Shown: one piece after another, positions 23,113-30,511 of the stretch
How positions within the stretch are numbered: position 1 is the first letter of the stretch
Layout of the letters: every line of letters begins with the position of its first letter
Source: Rhodoglobus sp.
GTDB taxonomy: Bacteria; Actinomycetota; Actinomycetes; Actinomycetales; Microbacteriaceae
Reading direction: 5' to 3'
DNA: 64,000 nucleotides
Assembly (NCBI GenBank): GCA_025464445.1
Contig: JAODLY010000027.1
Span: 1-64,000 of the forward strand
The notes under the pieces: model-generated
Told to the model about the DNA's origin: nothing
What the model saw: the letters and a program-made list of their open reading frames with translations, nothing else
Database searches by the model: none
Made by a program: the position numbers and the translations under genes

Positions 23113-24159
23113 GTGTCCACGACAGTCACCCACGAGCCGCATACCCCGTGGGGTCGCCTCATCGTCGCCGGGATCGGGCTCGCGGTAGTCCTGAGCGTGC
23201 TCGTGCTTGCCTTCCTTTGGCCGACGGTCACCGCTTCCGTCAAGAACCTGCCCATCGCCGTGGTCGGGGACGCCGCCACCACGAGCCAGCTCGAGAACGC
23301 CCTCGAGCAGAAGTCGCCAGGCACCTTCGACTTCCGCGAGGCCGCCGACCGGGCGGCCGCGGAGCAGCTCATCGAGACCCGGGATGTCTACGGCGCGATC
23401 GTGCTGGGCGCCTCGCCCGAGGTGCTCATCTCGACGGCGTCCAGTCCCGTCGCGGCACAGCTTCTCAGCGGGCTTGCCCCAGCGCTGCAGGCCCAGCTCA
23501 ATGCGGCTGTTGCGGCGCAGGGCATCCAGTTGCCTTCCCCGATAGTCGTGACCGTGACGGATGTCGTGCCTCTCGCCTCGACGGACGCGCGAGGCACGGC
23601 GCTCGCCGCGTCATCCTTCCCGCTCGTTCTCGGCGGCATGATCGGCGGGATCGCCATCTCGCTAGCCGTCGTCGGAGTGTGGCGGCGCGTGACCGCGGTG
23701 CTCGTGTATTCCGTGGTCGGCGGGCTCGCCCTCGCCGGGATCATGCAGGGGCAATTCGGCGCGCTGCAGGGCAGCTACCTGGTCAACTCGGCGGCGATCG
23801 CCCTCGCACTGCTCTCCATCTCCGGCGTCATCGTCGGCTTCGTCTCACTATTCGGCCCGGCCGGCGTCGCAGTGGGGCCGGTCGTCTACCTGCTCATCGC
23901 GAACCCCATCTCCTCTGCGGCGCAGCCGTACCAGTTCCTCGCAGAGCCGTGGGGCGCGGTCGGCCAGTGGTTCCCGCCGGGGGCTGCGGCGACCCTGCTT
24001 CGCGAGCTGTCGTACTTCCCGAAGGCCGACACCACGTTCCCCTGGCTCGTGCTCGCGGCTTGGGCGGTCGGCGGGTTGCTCATCGCGCTCCTCGGCCATT
24101 TCAGGAACACCGGCGCGGCGACCCGCGCCGCGCTCGAGGTGGCGGAGGCCGCGAGCTGA
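23113..24159 (+). CDS. YhgE/ABC-2-type membrane protein
   Basis: This 348-residue protein starts at GTG 23113 with AGAGGAT upstream. One N-terminal membrane helix (LIVAGIGLAVVLSVLVLAFLW) precedes an external domain of ~150 residues (NLPIAVVGDAATTSQLENALEQ..., VYGAIVLGASPEVLISTASS). About five C-terminal helices follow (FPLVLGGMIGGIAISLAVVGVW through WLVLAAWAVGGLLIALLGHF). This is the layout of YhgE/Pip and SNG1-like ABC-2 membrane proteins; no ATPase is adjacent. The TetR operator pair suggests inducible efflux or envelope stress, but the cargo is unknown. Confidence 0.85.
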   Translation: MSTTVTHEPHTPWGRLIVAGIGLAVVLSVLVLAFLWPTVTASVKNLPIAVVGDAATTSQLENALEQKSPGTFDFREAADRAAAEQLIETRDVYGAIVLGASPEVLISTASSPVAAQLLSGLAPALQAQLNAAVAAQGIQLPSPIVVTVTDVVPLASTDARGTALAASSFPLVLGGMIGGIAISLAVVGVWRRVTAVLVYSVVGGLALAGIMQGQFGALQGSYLVNSAAIALALLSISGVIVGFVSLFGPAGVAVGPVVYLLIANPISSAAQPYQFLAEPWGAVGQWFPPGAAATLLRELSYFPKADTTFPWLVLAAWAVGGLLIALLGHFRNTGAATRAALEVAEAAS

Positions 24160-24166
24160 GAGTCAT

Positions 24167-24204
24167 CCCGAACTGCCCGGACCTGTGAATCCGGGCAGTT
24201 CGGG
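24167..24204 (+). terminator. Long perfect hairpin between membrane protein and FMN reductase genes
   Basis: CCCGAACTGCCCGGA and its exact complement (24190-24204) form a 15-bp stem with an 8-nt loop, starting 7 nt after the stop codon. There is no T-run, but the stem is strong enough to act as a terminator or mRNA 3'-end stabiliser. Confidence 0.65.
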
Positions 24205-24238
24205 CATAGGTGACGTGTCAACAGTGTTGGATGTACAC

Positions 24239-24802
24239 ATGACCTCACTCATGATCGTTGTCGGCAGTGTCCGCCCCGGCCGTATTGGACTGCCGATTGC
24301 GGAATGGGTGAAGTCGCAGGTCGAGCAGTATGCCGGGTTCGACAGCGTCGACTTCGCCGACCTCGCCGAAATCAACCTCCCATTCATGGACGAGCCGAAT
24401 CACCCGAGCAAGCGCGAATACACAAAGCCGCACACCATCGCGTGGAGCGAGCGAGTGGATGCCGCCGACGCCTTCGTCTTCGTGACCCCCGAGTACAACC
24501 ACAGCTTCTCGCCCGCACTCAAGAACGCCTTCGACTACCTCAACCAGGAGTGGTGGCGCAAAGCCGTCGGCTTCGTCAGCTACGGAGGGGTGTCGGGAGG
24601 CTCCCGCGGGGTTGTCGCGTTCGAGCCGGCATTCACCACGCTCGGCCTTGTCAAGACCGGCGCGAACGTGGAGATCCCGTTTGCGCGCACCCTCGTGAAC
24701 GATGGGGTGTTCACCCCGGGCGACAAGGAGACCGCGATCCTGCAGAAGATGCTCGGCGAGCTCGAGTCTCTCACCGGGGCGCTCAAGCCGCTGCGGTCGT
24801 AG
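24239..24802 (+). CDS. NADPH-dependent FMN reductase family protein
   Basis: In this 187-residue flavodoxin-like protein, MIVVGSVRPGRIGLPIAEWV is the FMN phosphate-binding loop region and FVTPEYNHSFSPALKNAFDYL the conserved 'PEYNxSxPxxLKNAxD' block, followed by AVGFVSYGGVSGGSRGV. Members reduce FMN, quinones or azo compounds with NAD(P)H. The start ATG 24239 is used because the longer ORF-track start lies inside the upstream hairpin. It appears to be a single gene, ending in a region with a palindromic intergenic element. Confidence 0.88.
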   Translation: MTSLMIVVGSVRPGRIGLPIAEWVKSQVEQYAGFDSVDFADLAEINLPFMDEPNHPSKREYTKPHTIAWSERVDAADAFVFVTPEYNHSFSPALKNAFDYLNQEWWRKAVGFVSYGGVSGGSRGVVAFEPAFTTLGLVKTGANVEIPFARTLVNDGVFTPGDKETAILQKMLGELESLTGALKPLRS

Positions 24803-24868
24803 GCAGCGGCGCGGCCTCCTTCACTTGCGGACTCGGCCTCCCTCCGCAGCGGACTCGGCCTCCCTCAC

Positions 24869-24919
24869 TTGCGGACTTCCGCCGGTATGCGCGTTACGTA
24901 TGGGGGCGAAAGTCCGCAA
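24869..24919. repeat. Palindromic intergenic element, copy 1
   Basis: The left arm TTGCGGACTTCCGCC (24869-24883) and the right arm GGCGAAAGTCCGCAA (24905-24919) pair with one mismatch around a 21-nt centre. The preceding ~65 bp contain degenerate direct repeats (ACTCGGCCTCCCTC...TTGCGG). The same element recurs at 25452-25502, on the other side of a small membrane protein gene. Confidence 0.8.
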
Positions 24920-24977
24920 CTGGCGGGTTGAACGTCGCCGACGGCGCGGCCTCGCCCACGGCGCGGTACTGTCAGGC

Positions 24978-25355
24978 GTGACCGAATCGATTTCAGCCCA
25001 GCCCGCAGCCGCCAAGACCCGCCAACGTCGTACCTGGGACGTGGTGCTCACGATCGTCTTACTCGTGGCCTACCTGTTAGTCACGGGCGCCGTGAGCGGC
25101 TCTGGGTTGCTCTTCGCTTTTGCCAGCGACAGCTGCGGGGCCTCAAGCGTGTGCAACACCGACCAGCTGGCCGGCGCGATGCTCTTCGTGCTCGGGGGAG
25201 TGTGGGTCCCGTTCGTTCTTCTGCTGGTCCTCGCCATAGTGCTGCTCGTCACCCGTCGGCTCGCGTTCTGGGTGCCGGTGCTCGGCTTCGTTATCGCCAT
25301 TGCGATCCTCGTCGGAGGCTTCGCGCTCGTCACGGGAGCTGTGCGCCCGGCCTGA
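24978..25355 (+). CDS. Small polytopic membrane protein, unknown function
   Basis: This 125-residue protein starts at GTG 24978; the ORF-track extension to 24702 overlaps the FMN reductase gene and the repeat. After a 20-residue cytoplasmic lead come three or four hydrophobic helices: VVLTIVLLVAYLLVTGAV, MLFVLGGVWVPFVLLLVLAIVLLV, and WVPVLGFVIAIAILVGGFALV. A loop contains two Cys (CGASSVC) that could form an external disulfide. TACTGT lies 5 nt upstream, so it may be leaderless. I do not recognise the family. It is flanked on both sides by copies of the palindromic element. Confidence 0.7.
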   Translation: MTESISAQPAAAKTRQRRTWDVVLTIVLLVAYLLVTGAVSGSGLLFAFASDSCGASSVCNTDQLAGAMLFVLGGVWVPFVLLLVLAIVLLVTRRLAFWVPVLGFVIAIAILVGGFALVTGAVRPA

Positions 25356-25451
25356 CCCGACCTCGTCACTTCGTGACCCGGCCACGTCATTCGTGCCTCG
25401 ACTACGTCCCGTCCGACTCGACCGCGTCACTTCGTGCCTCGACCACGTCAC

Positions 25452-25502
25452 TTGCGGACTTTCGCCGGTGTGGTGGTTAGGTATGAGGGCGAAAGTCCGC
25501 AA
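25452..25502. repeat. Palindromic intergenic element, copy 2
   Basis: TTGCGGACTTTCGCC (25452-25466) and GGCGAAAGTCCGCAA (25488-25502) are perfect 15-bp arms around a 21-nt centre, the same spacing as copy 1. Upstream (25356-25451) are degenerate repeats of the form CTCGACCACGTCACTTCGTG. It lies 21 bp from the end of the convergent MFS gene and could also act as a bidirectional terminator. Confidence 0.82.
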
Positions 25503-25523
25503 CTGACCGGTTTGCGCCGGCAC

Positions 25524-26732
25524 TCAGCTGGGCTGGATCGGCACCGGTTCGGTGTCGGCGATCGGGCTCGCGTCCCTGCCCCTGAGGTCGGGATGCCACC
25601 GCCGGAAGAGCACAGGGAACAGGAACCCGAGCAGGGCAAGAGACGCCGCAGCCGTGAAACCGCCGATCGCCCCGCCGGCGTCGATCAGGAATCCGGCAGC
25701 CGCCGAGCCCAGCGCCGCACCGATGAGCTGGCCGGTGCCCACCCAGCCGTATGCCTCCGCGGTGTCGCTGAACTTCACGCTCGACGACACGATCGCGAAG
25801 ATCACGGCGAGGGCCGGCGCGATGCCGACGCCGGCGATGAGCAGCGCGAACGCCAGCCACCAGAAATTGAGGAAGAGCATCGCGAGCGACAGGCCGACGA
25901 ACACCACGAACATGCGGCGCGCGAGCGCCCACGGCCCGATCGGCACGTGACCGAGGGAGAGCCCCCCGATGATCGAGCCGATCGCCCAGATCGCGAGCAC
26001 GATGCCGGCCTGCGGGCCCTCCTGGCCGAATACCGAGACCACACTGGCCTCGACGGCAGCGCATGAGCCGACGAGCAGGAAGCCGGTGATCGTGGAGAGC
26101 AGCACCGTGGGCCGGCGCAGCACAGCGCCGAAAGCCCGTTTGCTGCGGGGGATGCGCACCCTGCCGAGCTCGGGACTGGAGATGAACCAGATGCCGCCGC
26201 CCACCAGGAACGCGGCGGCCACGAGGATCGCGAGCACGCTCGAAACCTGCACGGCCAGGAACGTCGTGATCACCGGTCCAGCGATCCAGATGATCTCCTG
26301 TGCCGACGCGTCGAGGGAGAAGAGCGGGGTCAGCTGTGTCGAGTTGACGATCTTCGGATAGATGGTGCGCACCGCGGGCTGCACCGGCGGGTAGCTGAGC
26401 CCGGCGATGAGCCCGACGACCATGTACATCGGCACGGTCATGGGCGCGAGCGCGATCGCGCAGATCGCCACGGCACACACCGACATCGTGAGGATGAGCA
26501 CCCTGCGCATGCCCCAGATGCCCATCCAGCGACCGGTGAGCGGCCCGGCAACGGCCTGCCCGACGCTCGTCGCCGCGAGCACGAGGCCGGCGGCACCGTA
26601 CGAGCCCTGAAGCTTTTCGATGTGGATGAGGAACGCGAGTGACAGCATCCCGCTGGGGAACCGCGCGGTGAGCTGCGCCGCGATGATGCGGCCCACCCCC
26701 GGGGTTTTCAACAGGTCGATGTAACTCTTCAC
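25524..26732 (-). CDS. MFS transporter
   Basis: This 402-residue major facilitator protein has about 12 predicted helices. VGQAVAGPLTGRWMGIWGMRRVLIL holds the A-motif-like loop between helices 2 and 3, and the matching loop in the second half is SLGHVPIGPWALARRMFVVF. The N-terminus TPGVGRIIAAQLTARFPSGMLSLAFLIHIEKLQGSYGAAGLVLAA is of the sugar-efflux/drug-efflux DHA type. Substrate unknown. GTG start; TAAGCT lies 9 nt upstream, so the leader is very short. It is divergent from the ribonucleotide reductase operon, without apparent functional link. Confidence 0.88.
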   Translation of the reverse strand: MKSYIDLLKTPGVGRIIAAQLTARFPSGMLSLAFLIHIEKLQGSYGAAGLVLAATSVGQAVAGPLTGRWMGIWGMRRVLILTMSVCAVAICAIALAPMTVPMYMVVGLIAGLSYPPVQPAVRTIYPKIVNSTQLTPLFSLDASAQEIIWIAGPVITTFLAVQVSSVLAILVAAAFLVGGGIWFISSPELGRVRIPRSKRAFGAVLRRPTVLLSTITGFLLVGSCAAVEASVVSVFGQEGPQAGIVLAIWAIGSIIGGLSLGHVPIGPWALARRMFVVFVGLSLAMLFLNFWWLAFALLIAGVGIAPALAVIFAIVSSSVKFSDTAEAYGWVGTGQLIGAALGSAAAGFLIDAGGAIGGFTAAASLALLGFLFPVLFRRWHPDLRGRDASPIADTEPVPIQPS

Positions 26733-26806
26733 AAGATGATCAGCTTAGACCCGGCAGAAAGCGCCAAATCAGGCGGCTGCGGCGGTGTCTGCGCCCCCGG
26801 ATAACC

Positions 26807-26845
26807 TGTGGACAAGTACGCGAACTTATGCACAGCTGTGGATGA
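26807..26845. promoter_or_regulatory. Cluster of three DnaA-box-like 9-mers upstream of nrdA
   Basis: TGTGGACAA (26807-26815; TTGTCCACA on the other strand), TTATGCACA (26826-26834) and TGTGGATGA (26837-26845; TCATCCACA) resemble the DnaA box TTATCCACA with 1 or so changes. DnaA regulates nrdAB in E. coli; a similar role here is inference. Confidence 0.4.
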
Positions 26846-26850
26846 CACGC

Positions 26851-26866
26851 CCACTACATCTGGTGT
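26851..26866 (+). promoter_or_regulatory. NrdR box 1
   Basis: CCACTACATCTGGTGT matches the NrdR palindrome (consensus near ACACTATATATAGTGT) in both half-sites. It lies 32 bp (three helical turns) upstream of box 2, the standard NrdR spacing. Confidence 0.75.
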
Positions 26867-26882
26867 TGGCCCCGGGTCAGTG

Positions 26883-26898
26883 GCACGATATATAGTGG
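26883..26898 (+). promoter_or_regulatory. NrdR box 2 overlapping the nrd promoter -10
   Basis: GCACGATATATAGTGG is a strong NrdR box and contains the -10 element TATAGT (26891-26896), so NrdR bound with dATP would block the promoter directly. The predicted leader to GTG 26961 is ~60 nt. Confidence 0.8.
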
Positions 26899-26960
26899 TG
26901 GAACCGCCGGCCGGGGATTACGGTGTGGAACAGGTTTCAGGGGATTTGAGGGAGTTTTTC

Positions 26961-29399
26961 GTGGGAATTACAGTCGTCAAGCGCAGCGGCCAGCGAGAGC
27001 CGTACGACGCCAACAAGATCAACCTCGCGATCGAAGCCGCGAGCGCCGGCCTCGACGAGAACATCACCTGGGTGACCCAGATCGCGTCTGAACTCGAGCT
27101 CACACTGTTCGACGGCATCACCACCCAACAACTGGATGAGGCGGTCATCCAGGTCGCCCTGCAGAACGTGAAAGACGACCCGGCTTTCGACATCGTCGCG
27201 GCCCGGCTGCTGCTGAAGACCATCTACAAGCGCGTGCTCGGCGACTACGAGACCGCCGCAGAGCTCAAGGAGCTGCACCGCGAGCACTTCGCCGCCAATA
27301 TCGCGCGCGGCGTCGACGAGGGGTTGCTCGACTCGCGGCTCACCCAGCTCTTCGACGTCGACTATCTCGCCACCCAGCTCGAGCCGGCGCATGATGAGCT
27401 GCTCAAGTACATCGGTGTCGTGACCCTCAACAACCGCTACGGCATCAAGGGCCGCAATGGCGACGCCCTCGAGGTGCCGCAGTACTTCTGGATGCGCATC
27501 GCCATGGGGCTGTCCCTCAACGAGGCCGACCCGACGAAGGCCGCGCTCGCGTTCTACGAGAAGATGTCCAGCCTCGAGTACCTGGCCGCCGGATCCACTC
27601 TCGTCAACGCGGGCACCGTGTACCCGCAGCTCGCGAACTGCTTCGTCATGGAGATGCAGGACGACATGGAGCACATCGCGAAGACGACCCGCGACGTCAT
27701 GTGGCTGACCAAGGGCACCGGCGGCATCGGACTGTCCGTGACCAAGCTGCGCGCGCAGGGCTCGCCGATCCGCTCCAACAACACGACATCGACGGGCCCC
27801 ATCCCGTTCATGCACACGATCGACTCGATCCTGCGCGCGGTGAGCCGCGGCGGCAAGAAGTTCGGAGCGCTGTGCTTCTACATGGAGAACTGGCACCTCG
27901 ACTTCCCCGAGTTCCTGGACCTCCGCCAGAACTCCGGGGATCCCTATCGGCGCACCCGCACCGCCAACACGGCCGTGTGGATCAGCGACGAGTTCATGAA
28001 GCGCGTGCAGGCCGACGACGACTGGTACCTGTTCGACCCGCTCGAAGTGCAGGACCTCAACGAGCTCTACGGCAAGGCGTTCTCCGCCCGCTACAACGAG
28101 TACGTCGCCATGGCCGAGGCCGGCGAGCTGCGCATGTTCAAGAAGATCACGGCGCGCGAGCAGTTCAAGGCGATCCTCATCTCCTTGCAGACCACCAGTC
28201 ACCCGTGGCTGACCTGGAAAGACACGATCAACAACCGCGCCCTCAACAACAACACGGGCACGATCCACCTCTCCAACCTGTGCACAGAGATCACGCTGCC
28301 GCAGGACGAAGACAACGTCTCGGTCTGCAACCTGGCGTCGATCAACCTGTCCCAGCACCTGGACGATGCCGGTCGTTTGGACTTCTCCAAGATCGAGGCC
28401 TCCGCGCGCCTGGCCGTGCGCCAGCTCGACAACCTCATCGACATCACGCGTTCGAGCGTGAAGGAGGCGGACTTCTCCAACCAGCAGAATCGCGCGGTCG
28501 GCCTCGGGGTCATGGGCTTCACCGACATCATCGAGAAGCTCGGCATCAGCTATGAGAGCGAAGAGGCCTACGACCTCGTCGACGAGATCATGGAGCACGT
28601 CTCATACGCGGCGATCGACGCGAGCGCGGAGCTCGCCAAGGAGCGTGGCGCGTACCCGAACTTCCAGGGCAGCCGCTGGTCTGAGGGTCTCGTTCCCCTC
28701 GACTCGATAGCGCTCACCGAAGCCGACCGCGGGGTGGAGATCAAGGTCAACCGCAAGACCCGTTTGGACTGGGATGCCCTGCGCCTCAAGGTCAAGGGCG
28801 GCATGCGCAACGCGACGCTCATGGCGATCGCGCCCACGGCATCCATTGGGCTTGTCGCGGGAACCACGCCGGGGCTCGACCCGCAGTTCTCGCAGATCTT
28901 CAGCCGCGCGACGAGCAACGGCAAGTTCCTCGAGGTCAACCGCAACCTCGTCGCCGACCTGCAGAAGCTCGGGATCTGGGACTCGACGAAGGAGGCCATC
29001 CTGCGCAGCCAGGGCGACATCCAGGGCATCGCGTCGATCCCGGACGCGATCAAGGCGACGTACAAGACGAGCTTCCAGCTCTCGCCGTACGCATTCCTCG
29101 AGGTCTCCGCGCGGGCCCAGAAGTGGATCGACCAGGCGATCAGCCGCAACATGTACCTCGAGACCCGTGACCTCGGCGACATGATGGACATCTACTTCGC
29201 GGCCTGGGAGCGCGGCGTGAAGACGACGTATTACCTGCACATGAAACCGCGCCACACCGCCGAGCAGTCCACGGTCAAGGTCAACAAGTCCGAGGACATC
29301 GTTGCTTCAGCCACTCCCGTGGAGACGGCCGTCGCATCCACTGGCGCAGCTCCCGCTCGTCGCGGCTTCGGCGGACTGGCACCGAAGGCGGGCAACTGA
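26961..29399 (+). CDS. nrdA: Class I ribonucleoside-diphosphate reductase, alpha subunit, lacking its C-terminal CxxC tail
   Basis: This 812-residue catalytic subunit starts at GTG 26961 (after GAGGGAG); the ORF-track start at 26808 lies in the control region. An ATP-cone (residues ~1-95, VVKRSGQREPYDANKI) gives allosteric activity control. Active-site residues are present: Cys227 and Cys456 (reducing pair), thiyl-radical Cys441 in SNLCTEI with Asn439 and Glu443, and the Tyr-Tyr dyad in TTYYLHM. The protein ends RGFGGLAPKAGN without the C-terminal Cys pair that normally re-reduces the active site; that tail is encoded by the next small ORF in a different frame. Transcribed with nrdB, probably under NrdR control. 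Confidence 0.93.
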   Translation: MGITVVKRSGQREPYDANKINLAIEAASAGLDENITWVTQIASELELTLFDGITTQQLDEAVIQVALQNVKDDPAFDIVAARLLLKTIYKRVLGDYETAAELKELHREHFAANIARGVDEGLLDSRLTQLFDVDYLATQLEPAHDELLKYIGVVTLNNRYGIKGRNGDALEVPQYFWMRIAMGLSLNEADPTKAALAFYEKMSSLEYLAAGSTLVNAGTVYPQLANCFVMEMQDDMEHIAKTTRDVMWLTKGTGGIGLSVTKLRAQGSPIRSNNTTSTGPIPFMHTIDSILRAVSRGGKKFGALCFYMENWHLDFPEFLDLRQNSGDPYRRTRTANTAVWISDEFMKRVQADDDWYLFDPLEVQDLNELYGKAFSARYNEYVAMAEAGELRMFKKITAREQFKAILISLQTTSHPWLTWKDTINNRALNNNTGTIHLSNLCTEITLPQDEDNVSVCNLASINLSQHLDDAGRLDFSKIEASARLAVRQLDNLIDITRSSVKEADFSNQQNRAVGLGVMGFTDIIEKLGISYESEEAYDLVDEIMEHVSYAAIDASAELAKERGAYPNFQGSRWSEGLVPLDSIALTEADRGVEIKVNRKTRLDWDALRLKVKGGMRNATLMAIAPTASIGLVAGTTPGLDPQFSQIFSRATSNGKFLEVNRNLVADLQKLGIWDSTKEAILRSQGDIQGIASIPDAIKATYKTSFQLSPYAFLEVSARAQKWIDQAISRNMYLETRDLGDMMDIYFAAWERGVKTTYYLHMKPRHTAEQSTVKVNKSEDIVASATPVETAVASTGAAPARRGFGGLAPKAGN

Positions 29400-29488
29400 T
29401 GGACAGGGTCGCGCTATTCAACAACACTGCCGAATACGAGGTTCCGGTCGACCCCATGGACGACCTGCAGTGCGACAGCTGCCAGTAG
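29399..29488 (+). CDS. Tiny ORF encoding a detached NrdA-type redox CxxC tail
   Basis: This 29-codon ORF is missed by the ORF track. The nrdA stop and its ATG overlap as TGATG, and AAGGCGGG lies 7 nt before the ATG, so termination-reinitiation is likely. The product ends EVPVDPMDDLQCDSCQ. A C-terminal CxxCQ after an acidic stretch is the typical end of class I NrdA and carries the two cysteines that shuttle electrons from thioredoxin to the active site; the nrdA protein here lacks it. The stop overlaps the nrdB ribosome-binding site (TAGGAG). It could act in trans, or be joined to NrdA by a -1 frameshift, but no classic slippery heptamer is visible; a sequencing error is the null explanation. 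Confidence 0.75.
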   Translation: MDRVALFNNTAEYEVPVDPMDDLQCDSCQ

Positions 29489-29500
29489 GAGACTGAAGTC

Positions 29501-30511
29501 ATGGGAATCCTCGGAACCGGCCTGCAAGAGGGCCTGCTGCTCAAACCCATCCGCTACCAGTGGGCGATGGACCTGTACGACCAGGCTGTCGCCAACACCT
29601 GGTTCCCCAACGAGATCCAGCTCGGGGAAGATATCGCCGACTTCAAGAAGATGACGGATGAGGAACGTCACGCCGTGACCTTCCTGATGAGCTACTTCAA
29701 CCCGAACGAACTGCTCGTCAACAAGGCACTCGCGTTCGGCGTCTACCCATACGTGAATGCGGCCGAGTGCAGCCTCTACCTCGCGAAGCAGATGTGGGAG
29801 GAGGCCAACCACTGCATGAGCTTCGAGTACGTGCTCGAGACCTTCCCCATCGATCGCGAGGCCGCCTACGGGGCGCACGCAAACATCCCGTCGATGGCCC
29901 GCAAGGAGGAGTTCGAGGTCAAGTACATCCGCCGGATGACGGAACAGACCCTCGACATCACCACCACTGAGGGCAAGAAGGACTTCGTGCGCAACCTCGT
30001 GGCGTACAACGTGATCCTCGAGGGCGTCTGGTTCTACTCGGGCTTCATGGTGGCCCTGAGCTTCCGGCAGCGCAACCTGCTGCGCAACTTCGGATCGCTC
30101 ATGGACTGGGTGGTGCGCGACGAGTCGCTGCACCTCAAGTTCGGCATCAACCTCATCCTCACCGTGCTCGAGGAGAACCCCGACCTGCAGACCGAGGAAT
30201 TCGCCACAGAGATCAAGCAGATGATCCTGGATGCCGTGGCGATGGAAGAGGAATACAACCAGGACCTGCTGCCCGGCGGCATCCTCGGCCTCAACGCCAC
30301 TTACATCAACCAGTACGTGAAGTACCTCGCCGACCGCCGGCTCGAGGAGCTCGGGTTCGAGGCGCACTACAACGTCAGCAACCCGGCGAAGTGGATGGCC
30401 GCCGCCAATGACACCCTCCAGCTCGTGAACTTCTTCGAGTCGACGAACACGTCGTACGAGTCGAACGCTTCGGCTGTTTCGAAGAGCCCGGCGTCGACGA
30501 AGAAGGAGTAG
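29501..30511 (+). CDS. nrdB: Ribonucleoside-diphosphate reductase beta subunit, class Ic type (Phe in place of radical Tyr)
   Basis: This 336-residue ferritin-like subunit has metal ligands Glu70 (NPNELL), Glu101 and His104 (EANH), Glu174 (ILEGVWFY), and Glu208 and His211 (RDESLH). Spacings match R2 proteins (31 between ligands 1 and 2, 34 between 4 and 5). The radical Tyr position, four residues after His104, is Phe108 (HCMSF), and ligand 1 is Glu, not Asp. Both are signatures of class Ic R2 such as Chlamydia trachomatis, which uses a Mn(IV)/Fe(III) cofactor in place of a tyrosyl radical. It is paired with NrdA in an operon, so it is a true reductase subunit, not an R2lox oxidase. The mature cofactor is inference. 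Confidence 0.93.
   Translation: MGILGTGLQEGLLLKPIRYQWAMDLYDQAVANTWFPNEIQLGEDIADFKKMTDEERHAVTFLMSYFNPNELLVNKALAFGVYPYVNAAECSLYLAKQMWEEANHCMSFEYVLETFPIDREAAYGAHANIPSMARKEEFEVKYIRRMTEQTLDITTTEGKKDFVRNLVAYNVILEGVWFYSGFMVALSFRQRNLLRNFGSLMDWVVRDESLHLKFGINLILTVLEENPDLQTEEFATEIKQMILDAVAMEEEYNQDLLPGGILGLNATYINQYVKYLADRRLEELGFEAHYNVSNPAKWMAAANDTLQLVNFFESTNTSYESNASAVSKSPASTKKE

Noticed and set aside
24185-24238. Longer start for the FMN reductase (GTG 24185)
   Set aside because: It lies in the loop of a 15-bp terminator-like hairpin, and the extra residues do not belong to the family.
26807-26845. Replication origin suggested by DnaA-like boxes
   Set aside because: Only three imperfect boxes, no AT-rich unwinding region, and no dnaA/dnaN/gyr neighbours; a regulatory role at nrdA is more reasonable.
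26937-28598. 553-residue ORF antisense to nrdA
   Set aside because: It has no recognisable domain and nrdA on the other strand is certain.
29385-29400. Programmed -1 frameshift at the end of nrdA
   Set aside because: It would fuse the tail, but no X-XXY-YYZ slippery heptamer or obvious downstream stem is seen; kept only as an alternative to reinitiation.
29501-30511. R2lox (ligand-binding oxidase) instead of a reductase subunit
   Set aside because: R2lox genes are usually solitary and use different residues around the site; this gene is in an operon with nrdA and under NrdR boxes.
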